NCBI RefSeq assembly: GCF_020873915.1
Contig: NZ_JAHWGP010000003.1
Coordinates: 62,001-126,000, forward strand
Direction of reading: 5' to 3'
Length of the DNA: 64,000 nucleotides
Source of the DNA: Streptomyces sp. DH5
Lineage (GTDB): Bacteria > Actinomycetota > Actinomycetes > Streptomycetales > Streptomycetaceae
This document shows, in pieces, positions 42,723-52,608 of the stretch. The notes beneath the pieces were generated by a model. It was not told the DNA's origin. It did not search any database and saw only the letters and a program-made list of their open reading frames with translations. The stretch's first letter is position 1; each line of letters begins with the position of its first letter. A program made the translations under genes and the position numbers.

Positions 42723-43694
42723 CTACAGTCCACCCTCCGACATGCCGTGCACGGCGGGGACCGTGCCGAGCCGGCCCTTCTGGAAGTCCTCGAAGGCCTG
42801 CATGAGCTCGGCCTTGGTGTTCATCACGAACGGCCCGTAGTGCGCCATCGGCTCACGGATGGGCCGGCCGCCGAGGAGGACGACCTCCAGGTCGGGGGTG
42901 TGCGCGTCCTGCTTCTCGTCCGCGCGGACGGTCAGCGAGCCGCCGGCGCCGAAGACGGCCGTCTGCCCGAGGTGGACCGGACGCCGCTCGGCGCCGACCG
43001 ACCCGCGCCCGGCCATGACGTACGCCAGGCCGTTGAAGTCCTCCCGCCAGGGCAGGGTGACCTCGGCGCCGGGCGCCAGCGTCGCGTGGACCATCGTGAT
43101 CGGCGTGTGCGTGATGCCCGGGCCCTCGTGACCGTCCAGGTCGCCGGCGATGACCCGCAGCAGGGCACCGCCGTCGGGGGAGGTGAGCAGCTGGACGCTG
43201 CCGCTGCGGATGTCCTGGTAGCGGGGCGCCATCATCTTGTCCTTGGCGGGGAGGTTCACCCACAGCTGGAGCCCGTGGAAGAGCCCGCCGGACATGACGA
43301 GCTGCTCCGGCGGCGCCTCGATGTGGAGCAGGCCCGAGCCCGCCGTCATCCACTGGGTGTCGCCGTTGCTGATGGTGCCGCCACCGCCCTGGCTGTCCTG
43401 GTGGTCGAAGATGCCGTCGATGATGTAGGTGACGGTCTCGAAGCCGCGGTGCGGGTGCCAAGGGGTCCCTTTCGGCTCCCCGGGCTGATACTCCACCTCA
43501 CCCATCTGATCCATCATGATGAACGGGTCCAGATGGCGGTAGTTGATCCCGGCGAACGCCCGGCGCACCGGGAAGCCCTCGCCCTCGAAACCGCCCGGAG
43601 CGGTCGTGACGGTGAGCACGGGACGTGCCACGGCGTCGGCGGGCGCGGTCACACGGGGCAGCGTCAACGGGTTCTCGACGGTCACTGCAGGCAT
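42723..43694 (-). CDS. Pirin-family protein
   Basis: A 323-residue double-stranded beta-helix (cupin) protein. The metal-binding motif is in HPHRGFETVTYIIDGIFDHQDSQG, followed by GDTQWMTAGSGLLHIEAP and the LFHGLQLWVNLP strand. Pirins are iron-binding; some act as quercetin 2,3-dioxygenases, others bind pyruvate dehydrogenase or act as redox sensors. ATG 43694 follows GAGGAGG. Just upstream the sequence TTTAGTTGAGCGTTGAACTT is unusually AT-rich and may contain the promoter or operator. Confidence 0.92.
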   Translation of the reverse strand: MPAVTVENPLTLPRVTAPADAVARPVLTVTTAPGGFEGEGFPVRRAFAGINYRHLDPFIMMDQMGEVEYQPGEPKGTPWHPHRGFETVTYIIDGIFDHQDSQGGGGTISNGDTQWMTAGSGLLHIEAPPEQLVMSGGLFHGLQLWVNLPAKDKMMAPRYQDIRSGSVQLLTSPDGGALLRVIAGDLDGHEGPGITHTPITMVHATLAPGAEVTLPWREDFNGLAYVMAGRGSVGAERRPVHLGQTAVFGAGGSLTVRADEKQDAHTPDLEVVLLGGRPIREPMAHYGPFVMNTKAELMQAFEDFQKGRLGTVPAVHGMSEGGL

Positions 43695-43761
43695 GTCGGT
43701 ACCTCCTCGGGTACACCCAGTTTAGTTGAGCGTTGAACTTCCTGTCACCCGGAACGGAGAA

Positions 43762-43787
43762 AGCCCGGAGGGAATTCCCTCCGGGCT
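43762..43787 (-). terminator. Terminator after SseB-like gene
   Basis: A perfect 26-bp palindrome centred on GGGAATTCCC, 28 bases after the SseB-like stop and about 70 bases before the pirin start on the same strand. Confidence 0.75.
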
Positions 43788-43814
43788 CCACCGGGGTGAC
43801 AAGGTCAGCGGACT

Positions 43815-44279
43815 TCAGCCATACATCCGGCGCATGGCGAACTCGACCATCTGCTCCACGGCCTTCGCGTCGAACACCATCCGGTGCTCGCCCTCCATGT
43901 CGAGCACGAAGCCGTAGCCGGTCGGCAGCAGGTCGATCACCTCGGCGCCGGTGATCACGAAGTACTTGGACTCCTTGCCCGCGTAGCGCCGCAGCTCCTT
44001 CAGCGAGGTGAACATCGGGATCACCGGCTGCTGGGTGTTGTGCAGGGCCAGGAAGCCGGGGTTGTCACCGCGCGGGCAGTAGACCTTGGAGGTGGCGAAG
44101 ACCTGCTGGAAGTCCTCGGCCGCCATCTGGCCCGTGGTGAACGCGCGCACGGCGTCGGCGAGCGAGGGCGCGGACGGCTCGGGGTACAGCGGCGCCTGCT
44201 GCCCGTACCCGCCCGGCATCTGCTGCTGCGGCGGGACGTAGCCCTGCTGCGTCCCCGCGCTCTGGTCGTAGCCGTACAT
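43815..44279 (-). CDS. SseB-domain protein
   Basis: A 154-residue protein. A Gln/Gly/Pro/Tyr-rich N-terminus (MYGYDQSAGTQQGYVPPQQQ) precedes an SseB N-terminal-type domain (SLADAVRAFTTGQMAAEDFQQVFATSKVYCPRGDNPGFLALHNTQQPVIPMFTSLKELRRYAGKES, FVITGAEVIDLLPTGYGFVLDMEGEHRMVF). In enterobacteria SseB fold proteins relate to secretion; the role in Streptomyces is unknown. The start is uncertain: ATG 44279 has no good ribosome site, and GTG 44318 in frame is an alternative. Confidence 0.82.
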   Translation of the reverse strand: MYGYDQSAGTQQGYVPPQQQMPGGYGQQAPLYPEPSAPSLADAVRAFTTGQMAAEDFQQVFATSKVYCPRGDNPGFLALHNTQQPVIPMFTSLKELRRYAGKESKYFVITGAEVIDLLPTGYGFVLDMEGEHRMVFDAKAVEQMVEFAMRRMYG

Positions 44280-44441
44280 GCCGCACAGACTAACGACCCC
44301 GCGGGAGGGCTGAGTCACAGATGTCCGGATCGGGGTTGCTTCTTATTACCGGCGGGTAGCATCATCGGAGCCACCTGTTGGTACGTGTACTAGTGCGAGG
44401 AGACAGTGCCTCGCCGATCTCTCTCTTACGGAGCAGTCGCC

Positions 44442-46268
44442 ATGGGGCACTACAAGTCCAATCTCCGCGACATCGAGTTCAACCTCTTCGAAGTACTCGG
44501 GCGCGACAAGCTGTACGGCACGGGCCCGTTCGAGGAGATGGACGTCGAGACGGCGAAGAGCATCCTCGACGAGCTGACCCGGCTCGCGGAGAACGAGCTG
44601 GCGGAGTCCTTCACCGACGCCGACCGCAACCCGCCGGTCTTCGACCCGGAGACCGGGACCGCGCCGGTGCCCGCGTCCTTCAAGAAGAGCTACCAGGCCT
44701 TCATGGACTCCGAGTACTGGCGGCTGGGCCTGCCCGAGGGCGTCGGCGGCACCACCGCCCCGCCGTCGCTGGTCTGGGCGTACGGCGAGCTGGTGCTCGG
44801 CGCGAACCCGGCCGTGTGGATGTACTCCTCCGGCCCCGCCTTCGCCGGGATCCTCTACAACGAGGGCAACGACGTCCAGAAGAAGATCGCGCAGCTCGCC
44901 GTCGAGAAGCAGTGGGGCTCCACCATGGTCCTCACCGAGCCGGACGCCGGTTCGGACGTGGGCGCCGGCCGCACCAAGGCCGTGCAGCAGGAGGACGGCT
45001 CCTGGCACATCGAGGGCGTGAAGCGGTTCATCACCTCCGGTGAGCACGACATGTCGGAGAACATCCTCCACTACGTGCTGGCCCGCCCCGAGGGCGCCGG
45101 CCCCGGCACCAAGGGCCTGTCCCTCTTCCTCGTCCCGAAGTACCTCTTCGACTTCGAGACCGGCGAGCTGGGCGAGCGCAACGGCGTGTACGCCACCAAC
45201 GTCGAGCACAAGATGGGCCTGAAGGCCTCCAACACCTGCGAGATGACCTTCGGCGACCGGCAGCCCGCCAAGGGCTGGCTGATCGGCGACAGGCACGACG
45301 GCATCCGCCAGATGTTCCGCATCATCGAGTTCGCCCGCATGATGGTCGGCACGAAGGCGATCTCCACGCTCTCGACGGGCTACCTGAACGCGCTGGAGTA
45401 CGCCAAGGAGCGCGTCCAGGGCCCCGACCTGGCCAACTTCATGGACAAGACCGCGCCCAAGGTCACCATCACGCACCACCCGGACGTGCGCCGCTCGCTG
45501 ATGACGCAGAAGGCGTACGCGGAAGGCATGCGCGCCCTCGTCCTCTACACCGCGTCCGTCCAGGACACCATCGCGGTCAAGGAGGCCGCGGGCGAGGACG
45601 TCTCCGCCGAGAACGCCCTCAACGACCTGCTCCTGCCCATCGTCAAGGGCTACGGCTCGGAGAAGGGCTACGAGCAGCTCGCCCAGTCGCTGCAGACCTT
45701 CGGCGGCTCCGGCTTCCTGCAGGAGTACCCGATCGAGCAGTACATCCGGGACTCCAAGATCGACACCCTGTACGAGGGCACCACCGCCATCCAGGGCCAG
45801 GACTTCTTCTTCCGGAAGATCGTCCGCAACCAGGGCGCCGCCCTGAACTCCCTCGCCGAGGAGATCAAGAAGTTCCTGGCGGTCGGTGAGGGCGGCGAGG
45901 AGCTGGCGGGCGCCCGCGAGCACCTGGCCAAGGCGGCCGTCGAGCTGGAGGCCGTCGTCGGCCTGATGCTCACCGACCTCGCGGCCACCGAGCAGGACGT
46001 CAAGAACATCTACAAGGTGGGCCTCAACACCACCCGCCTGCTGATGGCCTCCGGCGACGTCGTCGTCGGCTACCTGCTCCTGCGGGGCGCCGCGGTCGCC
46101 GCCGAGAAGCTCCCCACGGCCTCCGCCAAGGACAAGGCCTTCTACACCGGCAAGATCGCCGCGGCGAAGTTCTTCGCGGCGAACGTCCTCCCGGGCGTCA
46201 CCCTGGCCCGCAAGATCGCCGAGGGTGTCGGGCTGGACCTGATGGAGCTGGACGAGGCCGCTTTCTGA
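44442..46268 (+). CDS. Acyl-CoA dehydrogenase
   Basis: A 608-residue flavoprotein, longer than the usual 380, of the FadE5/large actinobacterial type. It catalyses the first step of fatty-acid beta-oxidation. FAD and substrate motifs are present: [39 protein letters not shown], the [19 protein letters not shown] segment, and the C-terminal [36 protein letters not shown] region that holds the catalytic-base part of the fold. ATG 44442 has GGAG 8 bases upstream. It is followed by a terminator and stands alone. Confidence 0.95.
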   Translation: MGHYKSNLRDIEFNLFEVLGRDKLYGTGPFEEMDVETAKSILDELTRLAENELAESFTDADRNPPVFDPETGTAPVPASFKKSYQAFMDSEYWRLGLPEGVGGTTAPPSLVWAYGELVLGANPAVWMYSSGPAFAGILYNEGNDVQKKIAQLAVEKQWGSTMVLTEPDAGSDVGAGRTKAVQQEDGSWHIEGVKRFITSGEHDMSENILHYVLARPEGAGPGTKGLSLFLVPKYLFDFETGELGERNGVYATNVEHKMGLKASNTCEMTFGDRQPAKGWLIGDRHDGIRQMFRIIEFARMMVGTKAISTLSTGYLNALEYAKERVQGPDLANFMDKTAPKVTITHHPDVRRSLMTQKAYAEGMRALVLYTASVQDTIAVKEAAGEDVSAENALNDLLLPIVKGYGSEKGYEQLAQSLQTFGGSGFLQEYPIEQYIRDSKIDTLYEGTTAIQGQDFFFRKIVRNQGAALNSLAEEIKKFLAVGEGGEELAGAREHLAKAAVELEAVVGLMLTDLAATEQDVKNIYKVGLNTTRLLMASGDVVVGYLLLRGAAVAAEKLPTASAKDKAFYTGKIAAAKFFAANVLPGVTLARKIAEGVGLDLMELDEAAF

Positions 46269-46283
46269 GCCCTCTCACACTCG

Positions 46284-46321
46284 ACGGACGGCCCGCTCCC
46301 GCACCGGGGCGGGCCGTCCGT
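46284..46321 (+). terminator. Terminator after acyl-CoA dehydrogenase
   Basis: A 13-bp perfect stem ACGGACGGCCCGC / GCGGGCCGTCCGT with a 12-base loop, 16 bases after the stop. Confidence 0.85.
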
Positions 46322-46355
46322 ATGATCGCGACCGACGACGGAGCGGGGGGACGAC

Positions 46356-47048
46356 GTGGGGGACGGAACGGGGAGACGCCGGCGGCGCGTGGTGACAGGC
46401 GGTTGCCTGACGTTGCTTCTGCTGACCGGATGCGGTGAGCAGGAGGGACACCGGGCAGATGGCCCCGGACAGAACGCGCGACCGGGCGTTTCCGCCACCA
46501 CGCGGGCTGAGGGCAGACCCGTCGACGTACTCCGGACGCGGCACATCCTCACAGCGCTGCCGGATGCACGGGACCTGCCCGGATGGAAGGTCACCACTCC
46601 TCCCACGGACGACGGAGGGGAGTGGTGCGTCGCCGTCGTCGGGCCCGAGGCCTGCGCGCGCATAGTGGCACAGGGCTCGGCGACCTACGTCAGGGAAGGG
46701 ACCGCGAGCCTCACGCTCGCGATGTTCTCCGGCAGGACGGCCGAGGACGCGAGGGCCGTCTTCGACGCCCTGCGGGTGAAGGGCACCCCGTCCCAGGCGC
46801 TCGGCGCGCTCGGTGACCAGCGGACCTACGTGCGGGCGACCACGAGCAACGGCGCGGTGACCGCGGAGACGGTGGTGCGTGACGCCAGCACGGTGCTGTG
46901 GGTCGGCGTCGTGGGCGAGGCCGGTCACATCGATGACGCCTTCGTCGGCGAGATCACACGGATGCTCTTCGACCGCACCGGGCAGGTCCGCGGGGGCGAG
47001 ACCCCCACCGCCCGACTGGGCACCGACGAGACTTCCGCCCGTCGTTAA
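46356..47048 (+). CDS. Lipoprotein of unknown function
   Basis: A 230-residue protein starting GTG at 46356. A strongly basic N-terminus (RRRRRVV) and hydrophobic stretch end in lipobox LLTGC. The mature part has RHILTALPDARDLPGWKVTTPP, two cysteines (EWCVAVVGPEACARI) likely disulfide-bonded, and an alpha/beta remainder, similar in layout to the lipoprotein at 11300 and to PknH-type sensor domains. It is 9 bp upstream of the M18 aminopeptidase gene and probably cotranscribed with it. Confidence 0.75.
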   Translation: MGDGTGRRRRRVVTGGCLTLLLLTGCGEQEGHRADGPGQNARPGVSATTRAEGRPVDVLRTRHILTALPDARDLPGWKVTTPPTDDGGEWCVAVVGPEACARIVAQGSATYVREGTASLTLAMFSGRTAEDARAVFDALRVKGTPSQALGALGDQRTYVRATTSNGAVTAETVVRDASTVLWVGVVGEAGHIDDAFVGEITRMLFDRTGQVRGGETPTARLGTDETSARR

Positions 47049-47057
47049 GGTGAACCC

Positions 47058-48356
47058 ATGAGCGAACCCCCCCGCTTCGATCGCGGTCACACCGACGACC
47101 TCATGTCCTTCCTGGCGGCGAGCCCCACGCCGTACCACGCCGTGGCGAACGCGGCCGAACGGCTGGAGAAGGCGGGCTTCCGGCAGGTCGCGGAGACGGA
47201 CGCCTGGGACGGGACCGCCGGCGGCAAGTACGTGCTGCGCGGCGGCGCGATCATCGCCTGGTACGTCCCCGAGGGTGCCCCCACGCACACCCCCTTCCGC
47301 ATCGTCGGCGCCCACACCGACTCCCCCACCCTGCGCGTCAAGCCGCGCCCCGACAGCGGGGCGCACGGCTGGCGCCAGGTGGCCGTGGAGATCTACGGCG
47401 GTCCGCTGCTCAATTCCTGGCTCGACCGCGACCTGGGCATGGCCGGCCGGCTCTCCCTGCGGGACGGCTCCACCCGCCTCGTCGACGTCGACCGTCCGCT
47501 GCTGCGCGTCCCCCAGCTCGCCATCCACCTGGACCGCTCGGTCAACGCCGACGGCCTCAAGCTCGACAAGCAGCGGCACATGCAGCCGGTCTGGGGCATG
47601 GGCGACGACGTCCGCGACGGTGACCTCATCGCCTTCCTGGAGGAGGCCGCCGGTCTCCCCTCCGGCGAGGTCACGGGCTGGGACCTGATGGTCCACCCCG
47701 TCGAACCACCCGCCTACCTGGGCCGCGACCGCGAGCTGGTGGCGGGCCCGCGCATGGACAACCTGCTCTCCGTGCACGCCGGTACGGCCGCGCTGGCGGC
47801 GGTGGCGGGCCAGGGCCCGGCCCTCACCCACATCCCCGTCCTCGCCGCGTTCGACCACGAGGAGAACGGCTCCCAGTCCGACACCGGCGCGGACGGCCCG
47901 CTGCTCGGCGGCGTCCTGGAGCGCTCGGTGTTCGCCCGCGGCGGCAGCTACGAGGACCGGGCGCGCGCCTTCGCGGCGACCGTCTGCCTGTCCTCCGACA
48001 CCGGCCACGCCGTCCACCCCAACTACGCGGAGCGGCACGACCCGACGCACCACCCGCGCGTCGACGGCGGCCCCATCCTCAAGGTCAACGTCAACAACCG
48101 GTACGCCACGGACGGTTCGGGCCGCGCGGTGTTCGCGGCGGCCTGCGAGAAGGCGGGCGTCCCCTTCCAGACCTTCGTCTCCAACAACGCGATGCCGTGC
48201 GGCACCACGATCGGCCCGATCACCGCGGCCCGGCACGGTATCCGGACCGTCGACATCGGCGTGGCCATCCTGTCGATGCACAGCGCCCGTGAACTGTGCG
48301 GCGCCAAGGACCCCTACCTGCTGGCGAACTCGCTCGTCGCGTTCCTCGAGGGTTAG
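47058..48356 (+). CDS. M18-family aspartyl-type aminopeptidase
   Basis: A 432-residue cytoplasmic zinc aminopeptidase. It opens DLMSFLAASPTPYHAVANAAERLEKAGF, as in M18 (DAP/ApeB) enzymes, and has the metal ligands in FRIVGAHTDSPTLRVKP (His, Asp), AAFDHEENGSQSDTGADGP (Asp-Glu-Glu), DTGHAVHPNYAERHDP and the final TVDIGVAILSMHSARELCG (His). All five expected ligand regions are present and the length is normal. It trims acidic or neutral N-terminal residues from peptides. Stop to next start is 88 bp. Confidence 0.94.
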   Translation: MSEPPRFDRGHTDDLMSFLAASPTPYHAVANAAERLEKAGFRQVAETDAWDGTAGGKYVLRGGAIIAWYVPEGAPTHTPFRIVGAHTDSPTLRVKPRPDSGAHGWRQVAVEIYGGPLLNSWLDRDLGMAGRLSLRDGSTRLVDVDRPLLRVPQLAIHLDRSVNADGLKLDKQRHMQPVWGMGDDVRDGDLIAFLEEAAGLPSGEVTGWDLMVHPVEPPAYLGRDRELVAGPRMDNLLSVHAGTAALAAVAGQGPALTHIPVLAAFDHEENGSQSDTGADGPLLGGVLERSVFARGGSYEDRARAFAATVCLSSDTGHAVHPNYAERHDPTHHPRVDGGPILKVNVNNRYATDGSGRAVFAAACEKAGVPFQTFVSNNAMPCGTTIGPITAARHGIRTVDIGVAILSMHSARELCGAKDPYLLANSLVAFLEG

Positions 48357-48444
48357 TCAACCCCCCGTCGCCGGACGGCGCATGGGAGCCGCCCGTCCGG
48401 GTACCCGGTGCACACCGGAGACACCGGACAGGGAGGCGACACTC

Positions 48445-48696
48445 ATGGGCCTCGGCGGATGCATCATCCTCATCGCCGTGGGAGCAATCCTCACGTTCGC
48501 GACCGACTGGGACATGCAGGGTGTCAACCTTGACCTGGTCGGCATCATCTTCATGATCGTCGGTCTGATCGGCGTCGCGACTTTCAGCAGCATCGCCCGG
48601 CGCCGGCGGGTCGTCGTACCGCCCGCCACGCCGGTCGTCGACGACCCCGCCCACCCCCGCACGCGGGACGGCTACAGCGACGGTTACGGCGTCTGA
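48445..48696 (+). CDS. DUF6458-like small membrane protein
   Basis: An 83-residue protein with two transmembrane helices (GCIILIAVGAILTFAT and GVNLDLVGIIFMIVGLIGVATF) and a basic turn (RRRRVV) leading to a polar C-terminal tail. ATG 48445 follows GGGAGG by 8 bases. The pattern G-I-G-x-I-L-I-A-x-G-A-I-L-T-F is that of the actinobacterial DUF6458 family of unknown function. Confidence 0.8.
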   Translation: MGLGGCIILIAVGAILTFATDWDMQGVNLDLVGIIFMIVGLIGVATFSSIARRRRVVVPPATPVVDDPAHPRTRDGYSDGYGV

Positions 48697-48723
48697 ACGC
48701 GCCCCTTCGGCGGGGTCCACCTC

Positions 48724-48754
48724 GAGGGCACGGGAGAACGACTCCCGTGCCCTC
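48724..48754 (+). terminator. Terminator after DUF6458-like gene
   Basis: A 13-bp perfect stem GAGGGCACGGGAG / CTCCCGTGCCCTC with a 5-base loop, about 28 bases after the stop. Confidence 0.8.
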
Positions 48755-48845
48755 TGCCACGCCGGGCCCCGGCACGGAGCGGGGGAGTCAGCCCGTCGGC
48801 CTACCGGCGGCGTTTCCGCGGCGGGCGCGGGGAAGGGCTGGAGGC

Positions 48846-49340
48846 ATGAGATTTCTCGTGCGGGACCGGATCCTGGGCATCGGGGACGACTACTGGATCG
48901 AGGACGAGCGGGGGAACAAGGTCTTCCTCGTCGACGGCAAGGCCATGCGGCTGCGGGACACCTTCGAGCTGAAGGACACCGAGGGGCGGGTGCTCGTCGA
49001 CATCCGCCGGAAGATGTTCGCCCTGCGGGACACGATGGTGATCGAGCGCGGTGACGAACCGCTCGCGACCGTCCGGCGCAAACGGCTGTCGCTGCTGCGC
49101 AACCACTACCGGGTGGCCCTGGCGGACGGCAGCACCGAACTCGACGTCAGCGGCCGCGTCCTCGACCGGGAGTTCGCCGTCGAGTACGACGGTGAACTGC
49201 TCGCCGTGATCTCACGCCGCCTGCTGACCCTCCGCGACACCTACGGCGTCGACGTCGTACGGGAGGACGCCGACCCGGCGCTGCTGATCGCGGTGGCGGT
49301 GTGCGTGATCCACCTGGCGGAGAAGGAACGGGAGGACTAG
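48846..49340 (+). CDS. LURP-one-related (YxjI-like) protein
   Basis: A 164-residue protein of the Tubby-like/LURP-one fold: MRFLVRDRILGIGDDYWIEDERGNKVFLVDGKAMRLRDTFELKD, then repeats of the motif (LRDTMVIERG, LRNHYRVALADG, LRDTYGVDVV). It ends in a helix (ALLIAVAVCVIHLAEKE) typical of this fold, where it runs through the barrel. Function is unknown; phospholipid binding has been suggested for the fold. It is convergent with the nitrilase gene, 29 bp apart. Confidence 0.88.
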   Translation: MRFLVRDRILGIGDDYWIEDERGNKVFLVDGKAMRLRDTFELKDTEGRVLVDIRRKMFALRDTMVIERGDEPLATVRRKRLSLLRNHYRVALADGSTELDVSGRVLDREFAVEYDGELLAVISRRLLTLRDTYGVDVVREDADPALLIAVAVCVIHLAEKERED

Positions 49341-49369
49341 GGGGTGTCCGGCCCGGGCCGTCCGCGCGG

Positions 49370-50164
49370 TCAGCGGCGGGGGCGGTCCAGGCCCAGGACG
49401 CGGTCCTTGAGGGCCGGGAAGCGTTCGCGGGTGCCCGCCACCGTCGCCGGATCGAAGTCGACCGTCAGGATCTCCTCGCCGGGGCCCGCCTCCGCGAGGA
49501 CCTCACCCCACGGATCGACCACGACCGAGTGACCCGCCTGCTCGATCCCGGCGTGCGTCCCGGCCGTTCCGCACGCGAGGACGTACGCCTGGTTCTCCAC
49601 CGCCCGCGCCCGGGCCAGGAGCGTCCAGTGCGAACGGCGGCGCTCGGGCCAGCCCGCCGGGACGACGAGGGTCTCGGCGCCGGCGTCGACCAGACCCCGG
49701 AAGAGCTCGGGGAAACGCAGGTCGTAGCAGGTCGCCACACCGAGCACGGTGTCCGGCAGCCGGACCGTCACGAGTTCGTCGCCCGCCCCCATCAGGACGG
49801 CCTCGCCCTTGTCGAAGCCGAAGCGGTGGATCTTGCGGTAGGCGGCGGCCAGGTCGCCGGAGGGGGAGAAGACGAGCGAGGTGTTGTAGAGGGGTCCGTC
49901 CGGCGCGCGCTCGGGGATCGAGCCCGCGTGCAGCCACACGCCGGCGTCGCTCGCGGCCTTGGCCATCGCCTCGAAGGTCGGCCCCCGGAGCGGTTCCGCC
50001 TCGCTGTCGAACGCCTCGTACGCGAAGGCGCCCGTGGTCCACAGCTCCGGGAGCACCACGAGATCGGCCGCGGCCTGATCCCGTACCGCCCCGGCGACGC
50101 GACGCCGACGCGATTCGACCGATTCGCCCTCGTTCACGTCGACTTGGAGCAACGAAGCGCGCAC
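49370..50164 (-). CDS. Nitrilase-superfamily carbon-nitrogen hydrolase
   Basis: A 264-residue omega-amidase/nitrilase-like enzyme. The catalytic triad is visible: Glu in DLVVLPELWTTGAF, Lys in AAYRKIHRFGFDKGE, Cys in LGVATCYDLRFPELFR. The final DPWGEVLAEAG and ETLVVPAGWP strands complete the fold. Length and motifs resemble Nit2-type omega-amidases, which hydrolyse alpha-ketoglutaramate-like amides. GTG 50164 is taken as the start; a longer in-frame reading lacks a ribosome site. Confidence 0.92.
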   Translation of the reverse strand: MRASLLQVDVNEGESVESRRRRVAGAVRDQAAADLVVLPELWTTGAFAYEAFDSEAEPLRGPTFEAMAKAASDAGVWLHAGSIPERAPDGPLYNTSLVFSPSGDLAAAYRKIHRFGFDKGEAVLMGAGDELVTVRLPDTVLGVATCYDLRFPELFRGLVDAGAETLVVPAGWPERRRSHWTLLARARAVENQAYVLACGTAGTHAGIEQAGHSVVVDPWGEVLAEAGPGEEILTVDFDPATVAGTRERFPALKDRVLGLDRPRR

Positions 50165-50346
50165 ACTACCACCGTCCTGGCATTCGACCCGCGCACACGG
50201 GCCTACGATCGTCACACGAAAGCACTGCCGGGGTGCCTCTCCGCAGCGTAACTTAGCGTTTCGAGACACCCGCCGAGTGCAGCCACCGCCCACTGGCACA
50301 GCCGCCACAACCTGCCCGTGTACCGACCGCCGAGGGGTCCCGTTCC

Positions 50347-51171
50347 GTGAGTCTGCATCCCACCCTCCAGCCCTACGCCGACGCCTGGTCCCACTCCATC
50401 GAGGCGATATCCGAGCTGGTGCAGCCGCTCCCGGAGGCCGACTGGAACCGGCGGACGCCGTGCCCGGGCTGGTCGGTCCGCGATGTCGTCTCGCACGTCA
50501 TCGGCCTCGACTCCGAGATGTACGGCGACCCCCGCCCCATCCACACCCTGCCGCGCGACCTGTTCCACGTCACCAACGACCACCAGCGGTACATGGAGAT
50601 GCAGGTCGACGTGCGCCGCCACCACACGGCACCCGAGATGACCTCCGAGCTGGAGCTCATGATCATCCGCCGTAACCGGCAGCTGCGCAACGAGAGCCGC
50701 GAGCCGGGCACCAAGGTGCGCGGCCCGCTGGGCACGGAGCTGACGCTGGAGGAGTCCATGCGCCGCCACGCCTTCGACGTGTGGGCGCACGAGCAGGACC
50801 TGCGCACGGCCCTCGGCCGGCCCGGCAACCTCGACTCGCCCGGCGCGCACGTCGCCCGGGACGTGCTGCTCGCCGAACTGCCGCGCGTGGTCGCCGAGAA
50901 GGCGCAGGCGCCGCGCAGCTCGGCCGTGGTCGTCGACGTGAACGGTCCGCTGGAGTTCCTGCGCACGATCCGCGTCGACATCCAGGGCCGCGGCACCCTC
51001 GAGACGGCGCCCGCCCTCGGCCCCGCGGCCACCCTCACCCTCGACTGGGAGACCTATGTGCGCCTGGCCTGCGGCCGGGTGACGGCGGACGGGGCGGCGG
51101 ACCGGGTGAAGACGGAGGGCGACCTGGACCTGGCGGCGGCGATCCTGCGGCACTTCGCGGTCACCCTGTAG
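50347..51171 (+). CDS. Mycothiol-dependent maleylpyruvate isomerase-family protein
   Basis: A 274-residue protein of the DinB-like actinobacterial family. The N-terminal four-helix bundle has the metal-site pattern WSVRDVVSHVIGLDSEMYGDP and RRHAFDVWAHEQDLRTALGRPG (His residues), and the C-terminal part is an SCP2-like domain (LTLDWETYVRLACGRVTADG). Members use mycothiol as a cofactor, for example in maleylpyruvate isomerisation. No aromatic-degradation genes are adjacent, so the substrate is unknown. It is divergent from the nitrilase gene, 182 bp apart. Confidence 0.85.
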   Translation: MSLHPTLQPYADAWSHSIEAISELVQPLPEADWNRRTPCPGWSVRDVVSHVIGLDSEMYGDPRPIHTLPRDLFHVTNDHQRYMEMQVDVRRHHTAPEMTSELELMIIRRNRQLRNESREPGTKVRGPLGTELTLEESMRRHAFDVWAHEQDLRTALGRPGNLDSPGAHVARDVLLAELPRVVAEKAQAPRSSAVVVDVNGPLEFLRTIRVDIQGRGTLETAPALGPAATLTLDWETYVRLACGRVTADGAADRVKTEGDLDLAAAILRHFAVTL

Positions 51172-51279
51172 GCGCCCGGGGCCGTCGCGCCCCGGGGTGC
51201 TCGGAGGGCTTCCGCCCGGAGCCGGGACGGCGCCGGGGGAACGGCCCGGTGGGGGCGCCGGCCCGCTCGGCCCGGGCGC

Positions 51280-52608
51280 CTACACCGGCACGTGGACGGA
51301 GGAGACCCGGCTGGCGACCAGCCGCTCCGACTCCCTGCGCGCCGCCCGCCGCCGCAGCCGCAGGATCTGCGAGACCCCCAGCGCCTGGAACACGAACACC
51401 GACGAGAAGGCGACGACGTAGTCGCCCCCGGTCGCGTCCAGCAGCACCCCGATGGCGAACAGCGTCGTCATGGAGGCGACGAAGCCCCCCATGTTGGTGA
51501 TCCCGGACGCCGTCCCCTGCCGCTCCGGCGGGTTCGCCGGGCGGGCGAAGTCGAACCCGAGCATCGAGGCCGGCCCGCAGGCCCCCAGCACCGTGCACAG
51601 CACGACCAGCAGCCACATCGGCGCCGTGTCCGCCGGATGGGCGAGGGTCGCGGCCCACACCAGCGCGGTCGCGCCGGCCGTCCCCAGCGCCAGCGGGAGC
51701 CGCGCCCCGTGGTGCCGGGCGACGACGTGGCCGTAGACGAGCCCGACGACCATGTTGGACAGCACCACGAGCGTCAGCAGCTCACCGGCCACGCCCCGGG
51801 ACAGCCCCTGCGCCTCCACGAGGAACGGCATGCCCCACAGCAGCAGGAACACCATCGCCGGGAACTGGGTCGTGAAGTGCACCCACATCCCGAGCCGGGT
51901 CCCCGGCTCCCGCCAGGACGCGGCGATCTGACGGCGCACGTAGGCGGCACCCCGGTGCGCCACGGGCTCCGGTTCGTGGCCCTCGGGGTGGTCCTTGAGG
52001 AACAGCACCAGCGGCACGAACACCACGACCCCCGCGAGCGCGCTGCCCGCGAACGCCGCCGTCCAGCCGATGTCGTGCAGCAGCCGGGAGAGGACGAGCG
52101 TGGAGACCAGGTTGCCCGCCATGCCGGCCAGTCCGGCCAGCTGCCCGACCAGCGGACCGCGCCGGGCCGGGAACCACCGGGCGCCCAGCCGCAGCACGCT
52201 GATGAACGTCATCGCGTCGCCGCAGCCGAGCAGCGCGCGCGAGGCGAGCGCCATGCCGTACGACGGCGAGAGGGCGAAGCCGAGCTGCCCGGCCGTGAAC
52301 AGCACGATGCCGATGCCCAGCACCTTCTTCGTGCCGAGCCGGTCGACCAGCAGCCCGACGGGTATCTGCATGCCCGCGTAGACCAGTAGTTGGAGGATGG
52401 AGAAGGTGGAGAGGGCCGAGGCGTTGACACCGAAACGGTCGGCGGCGTCGAGTCCGGCCACCCCCAGGGACGTGCGGAAGGTGACGGCGACGAAGTAGAC
52501 GGAGACGCCGATCCCCCAGACGGCGAGGGCGCGCCGGCCGCCTGGGGGTGCCCCCTCCGGGGGAGGGTCGCCGGGCAGGTCGGCGGAACCCCTGCGCGCG
52601 ATGCTCAT
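51280..52608 (-). CDS. Major facilitator superfamily transporter
   Basis: A 442-residue 12-helix MFS protein. It opens with the first helix AVWGIGVSVYFVAVTFRTSLGVAG; the motif-A-type loop is GLLVDRLGTKKVLG. The central cytoplasmic loop (KDHPEGHEPEPVAHRG) separates the two six-helix halves. The pattern fits the NarK/ACS-like group that includes nitrate and organic-anion carriers. Its ATG overlaps the GntR gene's stop by 4 bp (ATGA), so it is translationally coupled and probably controlled by that regulator. Confidence 0.9.
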   Translation of the reverse strand: MSIARRGSADLPGDPPPEGAPPGGRRALAVWGIGVSVYFVAVTFRTSLGVAGLDAADRFGVNASALSTFSILQLLVYAGMQIPVGLLVDRLGTKKVLGIGIVLFTAGQLGFALSPSYGMALASRALLGCGDAMTFISVLRLGARWFPARRGPLVGQLAGLAGMAGNLVSTLVLSRLLHDIGWTAAFAGSALAGVVVFVPLVLFLKDHPEGHEPEPVAHRGAAYVRRQIAASWREPGTRLGMWVHFTTQFPAMVFLLLWGMPFLVEAQGLSRGVAGELLTLVVLSNMVVGLVYGHVVARHHGARLPLALGTAGATALVWAATLAHPADTAPMWLLVVLCTVLGACGPASMLGFDFARPANPPERQGTASGITNMGGFVASMTTLFAIGVLLDATGGDYVVAFSSVFVFQALGVSQILRLRRRAARRESERLVASRVSSVHVPV